Source: Cranoglanis bouderius (Eukaryota; Chordata; Actinopteri; Siluriformes; Cranoglanididae). From it: a stretch of 64,000 nucleotides of DNA. Below the pieces are notes generated by a model. That model saw only the letters and a list, made by a program, of their open reading frames with translations, did not search any database and had not been told where the DNA came from. Made by a program: the position numbers and the translations under genes. The DNA is taken from positions 14,921,027-14,985,026 of the forward strand of contig CM042548.1 of NCBI GenBank assembly GCA_023630585.1. Direction: 5' to 3'. This document shows positions 57,001 through 64,000 of this stretch, piece after piece (position 1 is the first letter of the stretch; every line of letters starts with the position of its first letter).

Positions 57001-58082
57001 TACGCACCTACCACCTTTTGTCCCACAAGTACTGGTGGCCCAATATGGCCCAAGAAATACAACAGGCGGTCAAATCTTGTGACATCTGCGCCCAAACTAA
57101 GGTACCCAGAACCTTCCCTGCCGGCCAACTCATGCCACTACCCACTCCTCAACGACCTTGGTCACATCTCGCAGTAGATTTCATCACGGACCTCCCCAAT
57201 TCTCTGGGTCACACCACCATTTTTGTTATTTTAGATCGGTTCTCCAAATCCTTCCGTCTAGTTTCTTTGCCCAATCTACCATCAGCCTTCCACACAGCAG
57301 AACTGATATTCACACACGTATTTCGTTATTTTGGGATCCCCGAAGACATAGTTAGCGATCGGGGACCGCAGTTTATATCTCGCGTATGGTCCGGTTTTAT
57401 GGGTAAATTGGGAGTGAATGTGAGCCTTACGTCGGGATACCACCCTGAATCCAACGGGCAAGCGGAACGGGTTAACCAAGAAGTCGGAAGGATGCTCCGT
57501 TCGTTTTGTCACAAAAATCCCTCTGATTGGGCCCACTTCCTGCCATGGGTGGAATACGCCCAGAACTCACTCCGCCATTCTGCCACTAACCTGACCCTAT
57601 TCCAATGCGTGCTAGGATATCAGCCCCCTTTGTTTCCGTGGGACGCCACGGCCACGGACGCACCAGCCGTAAACGAATGGTTCGACCGCAGTGAACAGGT
57701 CTGGGCAAGCACCCATAGGAGACTAAAACAAGCAGCCTCCAAATCAAAAGCCCAGGCGGATCGCCACCGACAGGTAACACCACGCTACCAACCCGGTGAA
57801 CGGGTATGGCTCTCCACCCAAAACTTGCACCTCAGACATCCCTGCCAGAAGCTCTGTCCTCGTTATCTCGGCCCCTTCAAAGTCATCAGGCCCATCAATG
57901 AGGTAACCTACAGACTAGCCATCCCCAAACATTGGCGCATTGCCCCCTCGTTTCACGTTTCTCTCCTGAAACCCTTCCACACAGGCATCCTCACCTCTCA
58001 AAACCCTTCTAATCCACCTCCCCCACAGGAAGTTGACGGACAACCGGCCTATCAGATTCATCAGATTCTAAAATCCCGGTGA
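54054..58082 (+). CDS. Ty3/Gypsy Gag-Pol polyprotein, single frame, C-terminus truncated by nonsense codon
   Basis: 1342 codons starting at an ATG in a good context (gacATGG), 16 bases after the LTR. Residue positions: Gag about 1-300 with one CCHC zinc knuckle at 260-273 (C-x2-C-x4-H-x4-C); retropepsin-like protease around 325, where the active-site triplet is D-C-G rather than D-S/T-G; reverse transcriptase from about 480, with LDLRSAYN near 578 and catalytic YIDD at 641-644; RNase H with EVDAS near 790 and FTDHKN near 860; integrase with the zinc-binding HHCC around 979-1012, catalytic D1042, D1102 and E1138 (35-residue D-E spacing), and a GPF motif near 1273. Gag and Pol share one frame with no frameshift, as in the Tf1/sushi group. 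The frame ends at a TGA (58080-58082) just before chromodomain-like codons. Confidence 0.95.
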   Translation: MDAAEEIRQAIAAHGQIINAQQQRLGEMDQNLQLLSQVTATATQRAALTSFSTPRLPMPEPDKYNGDTGLCKGFILQCSLYFDCCGEMGDHEKVARFISLLTGKALKWAAAVRERGGETVASYDTFVSMFRRVFDHAPDHQEVGERLLTLRQGSLRVADYALEFRTIAAGSGWNDVALKAVFRQGLNPAIITEMACRDEPLNLDSLIDLAIRLDQLLYSRRHSSQHPESTRLPASDEPMQIGHAKLDPDEKERRRRENLCLYCGRADHSLHSCPVRPTSITPTRGGQRTRSTPVSQIPDVTSCSFTLPVYLEHSGVCTLVTAMLDCGAAGNFIDEEIVCQLDLDTRPLPQPLKIQAIDGTPIGNITRYTHTLGLRVSAHHHEELSFWVIKSTRYPVVLGLPWMRKHNPHISWANQQILNWSPFCHQQCLNTPSLTVATTSVESPENAPTVCIPHEYSDLKEVFSKLRASGLPPHRSYDCSIDLLPGMTPPRGHIYPLSQAEHKAMSEYIQEALQQGYIRHSTFPAAASFFFVAKKGGGLRPCIDYRGLNRASVKYPYPLPLVPSALEQLREARYFTKLDLRSAYNLVRIREGDEWKTAFSTTTGHYEYLVMPYGLTNAPSVFQCLINDVLRDMLGKFVVAYIDDILIYSPNYKIHVSQVRQVLTRLLENGLYVKAEKCEFHTNTTTFLGYVISPEGVAMDKSKVTAVTQWPTPTTIKELQSFLGFANFYRRFIRGFSSIALPLTSLLRGGPRRLVWNHEAEQAFSRLKAAFTTAPILKHPDPSRPFVVEVDASEAGVGAVLSQRLGEKPKLHPVAFFLKKLSPAEQNYDVGDRELLAIKLALEEWRHWLEGAEHPFTVFTDHKNLEYLHTAKRLNPRQARWSLFFARFQFTLSYRPGSKNHKADALSRLHTRDSQPSKPDHILPPSCFVGNVHWEFDSLLHKFPRKYVPSACPPTKLFVPPTYRTRLIRWAHTVPGTAHPGSLRTYHLLSHKYWWPNMAQEIQQAVKSCDICAQTKVPRTFPAGQLMPLPTPQRPWSHLAVDFITDLPNSLGHTTIFVILDRFSKSFRLVSLPNLPSAFHTAELIFTHVFRYFGIPEDIVSDRGPQFISRVWSGFMGKLGVNVSLTSGYHPESNGQAERVNQEVGRMLRSFCHKNPSDWAHFLPWVEYAQNSLRHSATNLTLFQCVLGYQPPLFPWDATATDAPAVNEWFDRSEQVWASTHRRLKQAASKSKAQADRHRQVTPRYQPGERVWLSTQNLHLRHPCQKLCPRYLGPFKVIRPINEVTYRLAIPKHWRIAPSFHVSLLKPFHTGILTSQNPSNPPPPQEVDGQPAYQIHQILKSR

Positions 58083-58260
58083 CGTCAAGGAAAACTTCAG
58101 TACCTCATTGACTGGGAGGGGTACGGGCCCGAGGAACAGAGCTGGGTGGCGGCTAAGGACATGCTGGACCCTGAAATGGTGGACGAATTTCACCGCATCC
58201 ATCCAGAATACCCAAAACCTAGACCCAGAGGTCGACCCAGGCAAGGAGAGGCTCCCGGAG
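58083..58260 (+). pseudogene. Chromodomain-encoding tail cut off by a stop codon
   Basis: Directly after the TGA the same frame continues with codons for a chromodomain-like segment (tyrosine/leucine-rich strand, a W-E-G-Y motif, then E-x-S-W and an acidic helix) and a proline/arginine-rich end. Chromodomains at the integrase C-terminus guide target choice in chromoviruses. The stop lies in a CpG context (CGGTGACG), so CGA-to-TGA decay is a simple explanation. Confidence 0.8.
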
Positions 58261-58270
58261 TGAGCCCTTT

Positions 58271-58280
58271 GGGGGGGGGG
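58271..58280 (+). other. Polypurine tract
   Basis: Ten consecutive G three bases before the 3' LTR, the expected site for plus-strand priming. Confidence 0.75.
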
Positions 58281-58283
58281 CTC

Positions 58284-58977
58284 TGTTAGGTCGCGCAAAA
58301 AGCGCGACTTCAATTACCAGAACTCTCATCCACACACTCCACACTACATTTCCCAGCAAGCTCGGCGGCCTACAAACATGGCCGCCAGGGACTACAACAC
58401 CCAAGACACCCACACACTACCACGGTCACAATCACCCTCTTTCTAATCCCACGCACCTGTCTTCAATTTCACAAACACTCTATTTAAGGACTTTTGTGTT
58501 ACAGGTTGGACGCGAAGTATTGTTTGTTTTTCCCAAATCTTACCTTACTGAGCAACTGAATTCTGGACTGATTCTCACGGCATTGACCTTTAAGCTAAGT
58601 ACCTTGGATTCCGACTTCCTCTCAAGCCCTCTTTCTATTTACACATCTCGGTGATAAGTTTACGTGCACTTGTGTCTGATTTTCTGTTAGCGCTGGTTAG
58701 TTAGCACACTTTATGTAGTGACCACTATTTTGTTGAAGGTGTTTATTTCTGGATGCTGTTTTTCCGTTTTTCCTTTCTGTTGTTAAGTGTGTGTTTTTCT
58801 TACTGCTAGCGCTAACGATTTTGAGAGTGTGTATAAACTTTACCACGATATCCCGCGAAGACTCGAAGCCTTCTAAAAGCCTTTTTGTTACCCTGTGTCC
58901 TTTCCACATGTGTGCTGAATAAAGTGACGAAGTTTTTGACCGCAACTGTGTCCAGCCTACTTCTGGTGTTATAACAG
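58284..58977 (+). repeat. 3' long terminal repeat
   Basis: Identical to the 5' LTR except at 58802 and 58929. It is followed by the target-site copy TAATC. Confidence 0.97.
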
Positions 58978-58982
58978 TAATC

Positions 58983-59084
58983 TAGCAGGTTATGTATTAA
59001 TTCTTGGTTTCTTGTTGGAAGCATAAAAATACTTCACTCAACAGGTAAATATTTATCGAGGTGCCTTAATGGTAGCTAATACCA
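58983..59084. other. Non-coding flank
   Basis: Short unassigned stretch. Confidence 0.4.
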
Positions 59085-59610
59085 CTTACACCATAGCACT
59101 GCTGAATTCTCAATTCGGATTGGTCAGAAAATGTTGATTGATTTTCTATAACAGTAGGTCTGACAGTAGTGCAGCTGCTAATCTCAGGTAAAATAGTATG
59201 TAATATATCATATAGTATCTGTCAAAGACGTAAAAACGTAAAAGACGAAGTTTTCTGTGAGGAGACATTTATTTAACATTTATGGAAGGAGTCTCCAGTG
59301 TCAGTGCTTTATAACAGTCCGTAACTTTTAAGTTTTACACCGCAGGAAAGTTTTCAGGACGGAGTTTATCGGTAACATGGAAAGCTGTGAGGTTTTTTTT
59401 TTTCATCAAATGAGAGGGAAAATAAAGTGAAGCTGATGAGGGAATGACTGCTTATAGCTGACATAAGTGATGTTCCACAACATATAAACTATACATTTTT
59501 TAAAAAGAATGAAGTGCCTTTTTTATTAAGTAAAAAACTGTAATCATTGGCAAATCATTGCTGTGGTATAAATGGAATAAAACACTTTGGGACGTGCTGT
59601 ACAATAACGT
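59085..59610 (-). repeat. Dispersed fold-back (MITE-like) repeat
   Basis: Contains ctgaattctcaattcggatt, tggaaggagtctccagtgtc, tgatgttccacaacatataa, and ctgtggtataaatggaataa followed by aacactttgggacgtgctg. All are family blocks, mostly inverted relative to the 38935 copy. Confidence 0.65.
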
Positions 59611-61599
59611 CTTTACTCCAGTTTTATGATATAGTAGCTTGTTGTGCTTCTCAGATTTCCTGATCTGTATTTCAATCCTTCCCAGAGAGAGTCTGTACAC
59701 ATACTCTTGGTAATGGTAATAATTTAGTAAAAGAGTGAAGAAGACAGTGAACACTGAGCCCTCGAAGGGAATTGTCTCTCTGGCGCATGAGAAGTGGAAG
59801 CTCGGCTCTGAAAAATGGCGAGGCTTTAATAGGAATCTCTAAGTAGCTCTTAGACCCGGCGTTTGATAGCACATCTATCAGAGCGAGGGGTCTCACAGAA
59901 AGTCATTACAAAAAGTAATAAAAATAAATGCTGAGGTGACAAAAGTGGCCAAATACTGATGTTTTCATTTGGAGCATTCGGGATTGAAAAGGTTTGTTTG
60001 CTATCACATCCTAACACTTCAGAAAGTATAAACTGGAGAACACATTTCGCAAGAATTTATTTAGATGAAGCTAATGGATTCTGCTAAAAGCCAAGGTTGG
60101 AATTCTAATTCAATGAGAGCGTTCGTTCCAATCAACCTTGGAACAGCCCTCAAACATCCTCTTCGTTTACAGTTGAAGGAGATTCGAGTTTAATCTCGCC
60201 GTGCATTCATGAGGGATGATGGTGGCTGTTGTCAGAAAGTGACCAGGGAACGGACTGTTTGGTGGATAATTAGTATTTAGTATAATATAGTATTAGAGTT
60301 TTGTAACTAGCCCAACACAAAGGCGTGTGAGGTAATGTGCAATCAGAAGTAATGGACTCTGTTCTTTAGCTGTGCCGCTAGCGACAGTGTAATAGTGGTG
60401 GTGGTGGTTCAATCCGCTAACGTTGTCACTGAGCTGTAATTAAAACATGCTGTAATCATGCTTTAAAGCCGAACACGGGCTCCACCTCTCATGTGGACTC
60501 CTGCATGGTAACTAGAGAGATCAGAGTTCAGAACAAAAGCAGGGTTTGTAACTTTTTTTTTCCTAAAATCAAATACAAAAAAAAAAATTCAAGAGTTTCA
60601 TGGTATATAATCATATTTTTAGATCAATCATACGGAGATCAATGATTTCTTGGGGAAAATTACTTTTGCCCACTTTTTAGTCATTATAACGAAGAGAAGA
60701 AGAAGAAGAAGAAGAATCGTAACATATCAACAATCTCAATTTTTTTCCCCATTATTTATTTATTTTTTTGTTTATCTAAAAAACAATTCGACTTTCAGCA
60801 ATTTGTCTAAGGAAGTGTCTATTTTTCTAATTTTTCATATAATCGTTGTAATTTCTAGCAATACCGTATAAATAAATGTCCAGAAGTAGTCGCATGTGAT
60901 CAATGATTTTCTTAATTGTCAGTTTTTGTATTCTAGTGACATGAGATTTTAATAGATGATTTTTAATATTCGAAAGCATATAAAGCCAAATTATTACATT
61001 TTATGCAACAGTACAAAATGGTAGTTATTATTAATAAAAAAATTAGGAAAATAGAAAAATTCCTTAGCAATATTATAGTATGAAGTCATTGTAGACTGTC
61101 TGTTTGAACACCTTTTGGAGGCCAATGATCCCATTTCTTCCAGACATAACGTCACCCTTATCCTCCTCGTACTCGTAATTAATAAGCATTGGGGTTAAAA
61201 GAGCTTCAGTTTATGAGATATGAGTGCGCTCAAGATCTACAATGCTTTAACACCATTCCCTGTCACTGCCTTTTGTGAACAAATGTTTTCTTAACCACTG
61301 CGTGTACATTATTCATTACATGTGTTCTACATTAACCCGGGGGATTCTACTCACTGAATTTCTGCCTCAATGTTAAACAACATTAAATAAGCACGTTTAA
61401 TTCATGTATTAAAAAAAAACAACAACTTTACTTTATGTTTTATTATGCATTCGTCTATTATTCAACTGGTTTTATTGCTAGCTGCGTTAATAATTATCCT
61501 ATCCAGAAACTTGATGTCTGTCTGTTTTGGGTAATAAAACGTTTTAGCAACAATGTACGGCAGCTATCTTCCTAGACACTAAGCTGTAACTGTGTTTTA
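59611..61599. other. Non-coding, nothing recognised
   Basis: Contains an AAG run at about 60695-60713. A repeat-free, GC-richer patch at 59755-59895 may be conserved, but this cannot be shown here. Confidence 0.45.
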
Positions 61600-62520
61600 C
61601 TCCTTTTATATCAAGGCAATTTGCCAATGTTAACAATTTTGTATTTAATAAACAACAACACGTCATACTTTTTATTACATTTACATTACATTTACATTAT
61701 GTTGTGGAACATCCAAGAAACAAGAAAGTTTCTGGTATCACTTATGTTCTAACAGCTTTCTACAGTCATTCCTTCACTTTCGTAGAAAAACCTGATATTA
61801 AAAGACAAAAAAAAAGCAAAAAATAAAAAAAAAACACAGCTTATCATGTTACCAAGAAAGTGAAGTTCCTGTGTCGGACAACGTAAAGCTTTACCTCTGA
61901 CACTGGAGTTATTATACCAGAAAATTCAGTTTTCAAGCCAGAAAAATTCACACATCAACAATTACACTTTTTTTTTACAATCGGTTTATGTGGAGCGTCC
62001 AATGTGGAGCGTCCAATGCACAAGTTCCTGCGAATGAGCTGTTACTATAGAAATGTTAATCAACACTTTCTGTCTAATCAGAATTGAGAATTCATCATCG
62101 CTGTGGTACAAAGCATTTTACTCTTGGTTTGAACAAGTCAAAAAGTGATTTTGCATGAACATGGAAGAAAATCATTACATAAAGATGTAACTACGTTTTC
62201 CGGGATCTTCAGGACAGGAGTTTGTGGTTTCTCAGTAACACGACAAGCTGTGTGGATTTTTTTTAAGTTCAAGAAATGCTGGTGAGCGAAGAACTCTTTA
62301 TAGCTGCTATAACGTAAGTGAGAGCACAAACTAACCTGTTTCGTGGATGTTCCACAACATTAAAAGTATCTACAAAGGGTTAAAAATGAATGGTTAATTC
62401 TGTACTGTGGTATAAAAGGAATAAAAGACGTTGGGACTTGGTGTTATAGGAAAATAATGAACTTCATCACATGACCCCATTGTTGATAATTGTCCTGTGA
62501 CAGCACAACCCCGAGCGTTT
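61600..62520 (+). repeat. Dispersed fold-back (MITE-like) repeat, most complete copy with inverted arms
   Basis: The left arm has tttacattatgttgtggaac, then cacttatgttctaacagctt. The right arm, reversed, has aatgttgtggaacatccacg, then cacttacgttatagcagcta (about 62360 down to 62300). The centre contains aatcagaattgagaattcat and cgctgtggtac. The outer blocks (gctgttata..aaataatc...cttcatcacatgaccccatt) also recur at 63815-63925. Confidence 0.7.
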
Positions 62521-63814
62521 TGTTCCAAATAACACTATCCGTCTTTTACCAGCATGTATTTTGAACTTTCGATGATTTTTGTCACTTTTTATGCACAATT
62601 CTTGCATTTTGAATGACGTTTCCTTGCCATGCCACCACAAACACTTTCCAACCTATAAATCATTAAGAAAATGAAGTGTCATGAAATGTGGTACGTCTTG
62701 TAGGAATGCAGTGGATTTATAGTGCCTTGAGTGCAATCAAGTCTCCGACACCGACTCTGCGTTTTTTGCATGTATGCATTTCTGAAACAAACAGATTAAT
62801 GGCACGCATTTCCACACAGAGTATCAGCGTGACTTAATCGATCACCATCTGAGTCCTCAAAGTGAATGATTCGCTTTTAACTCCGCTCAAGAGGAGCATC
62901 TTGTGTCGGTCGCCGCTCCCGCCGAGCATCGGATCAGATTAGCGAGCGGGAATGAAAAGCAGCGGCGCGCCGACGGAGGGGATGCAGAAAACATTCCGAC
63001 CTCTGCATGCAGAGCGGGAAAGTGTTAGCTGAGCGACAGCGACGCGGGTTTGTTTATAATCTCAACCAGGCTAAGAGAAACTGTAAAACAAGTCACGGAA
63101 ATTCACTGTATGAATAAGGAAGCAGGAACAGCTGGGCTGCTTGTAATCAAAGAGTGGGTATAAAAAAAAAGATTCAGACTTTAAAGATTAAACATTATCT
63201 TTTCAGTGTGTGAAATAAGCACGCTGCAGTTAGGGCTGCATTCACTTAGCAAGCGGTGGAAAAAAAAAAAAAAAAGAGGGAAGAGATTCTGACTCCGGCG
63301 GCCTTTTTCATGTCACCTGACTTCATTTTCCGCACCGTCGGGATGCTGATTAGGAACACACACAGCCTGGAGTGGTGTTTGATTATGCATTTGCGGTGAA
63401 TCAACCTTGCTTTTCTTTTTACCATAAATTTCAGAGAAGGTGAAGAAAGGACACACAACATTACAGCAAAAATTCTGAGAAAAAAAAATCAATCAGCAAA
63501 GATTTGTTTGGGGTATGATGTTTGCTTCCTTATTTCTGCACTGAAGCTACAAGACTAATGTAGCTAACGAGGACAGGAAGACTACAGCCGCCAAATCATT
63601 TCACACGTTGTGGAGTTGTTCAGCCAGCGTCTCAAACACGTGGTTTCTGACGCACTATTATCTACAAACATACGTCACAGAACTAAAATCAATCGTATCT
63701 CCGCCTTGAATATTGACTTTCTTCCTCAGCACATAGTTTGGTATCATTGCTCACTGTTCATGTTTCCATTACTGATACATCCATATAAAACACTTGGGGG
63801 CATGTTGCTGTAGA
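62521..63814. other. Non-coding; GC-richer patch 62880-63050
   Basis: The stretch at about 62880-63050 has high CpG content and no simple repeats. No start codon with a convincing frame was seen. It could be a conserved element or promoter-like region. An A-run lies at about 63260-63275. Confidence 0.4.
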
Positions 63815-63925
63815 AAAATAATCAAGAACAGAGTGGTGTGATGAAGCATTGTTACTGTCAATTTTCTCTTAACAATATGTCCCAAAGTGTTTTATTCCTC
63901 TCATATCACAGAAGTTTCCAATGAT
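63815..63925 (+). repeat. Dispersed fold-back (MITE-like) repeat fragment
   Basis: Family blocks gtgtgatgaagcattgttac, then cccaaagtgttttattcctc, then tttccaatgattacgatttt. Confidence 0.6.
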
Positions 63926-64000
63926 TACGATTTTCTATTTATTAATCAGTCCCCCAAGGATTGCACGATTTTGCGATTGCAGAAATTAACGCAAAATCAA

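Larger units (their letters stand above)
53344..58977 (+). mobile_element. Complete Ty3/Gypsy LTR retrotransposon (chromovirus type)
   Basis: Full structure: 5' LTR 53344-54037, primer-binding site 54038-54047, a single gag-pol frame 54054-58082, G-run polypurine tract 58271-58280, 3' LTR 58284-58977. The host target-site copy TAATC is at 53339-53343 and 58978-58982. If the LTRs are taken as TG...CA, the duplication becomes the 6-bp GTAATC. The two LTRs differ at only two of 694 positions (53862 C versus 58802 A, and 53989 A versus 58929 G), so the insertion is recent. It lies antisense to adck1, on its 5' side. Such elements replicate through an RNA copy and integrate by a DDE integrase. Confidence 0.97.

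Noticed and set aside
1..64000. CRISPR arrays, bacterial operons, toxin or phage systems
   Set aside because: The sequence is vertebrate nuclear DNA; the tandem repeats are mini- and microsatellites without unique spacers of constant length.

Overview
This window is eukaryotic nuclear DNA from a ray-finned (teleost) fish. The evidence is AT-rich, gene-poor sequence with spliced exons, abundant dinucleotide and tetranucleotide microsatellites, several Tc1/mariner-type transposons, tRNA-like SINE copies, a non-LTR retrotransposon and a nearly intact Ty3/Gypsy chromodomain-type LTR retrotransposon. The repeat mixture looks like that of catfishes, but that is an impression and not proof.

The only host gene I can support is adck1 (aarF-domain/ABC1 atypical kinase), on the minus strand. 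Five consecutive internal coding exons are visible in transcription order at 45145-45303, 43627-43785, 36902-37018, 19670-19819 and 18500-18697. They carry the alanine-rich nucleotide loop, the VAVK lysine, the H-C-D-P-H-P-G-N catalytic loop and the D-H-G metal-binding motif. All five are multiples of three and join in phase 0. The 5' exons (N-terminal helix and KxGQ region) and the 3' exons (C-terminal tail) were not found. They probably lie beyond 64000 and below position 1.

Layout. 1-18.5 kb: sequence downstream of the last visible exon, holding two related Tc1-like elements (708-2261 and 13020-14135), a 0.9-kb GAAA purine tract, SINE copies (about 5469 and 15130), solo LTR relics and a pyrimidine-rich block. 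18.5-45.3 kb: the adck1 exon region; its 17-kb intron holds two minisatellites, a 0.5-kb purine tract, a 0.77-kb CAA tract, a Gypsy integrase fragment, an inverted-repeat structure and two further Tc1-type relics. The 6.6-kb intron holds a decayed LINE inserted in a 182-bp tandem repeat. 45.3-53.3 kb: mostly unassignable, with one SINE fragment and one LTR relic. 53344-58977: a complete, very young Ty3/Gypsy element with 694-bp LTRs differing at two sites. 59-64 kb: copies of a dispersed fold-back (MITE-like) repeat that also recurs elsewhere in the window.

I found no novel multi-gene system. The observations most worth following are: the predicted self-primed reverse transcription of the young LTR element (its primer-binding site is complementary to the predicted 5' end of its own RNA) and a nonsense codon that cuts off its chromodomain; a pure TG microsatellite in place of the polypyrimidine tract at one adck1 splice acceptor; and an in-place inverted-duplication insertion inside the first Tc1 element that copied host flanking sequence.
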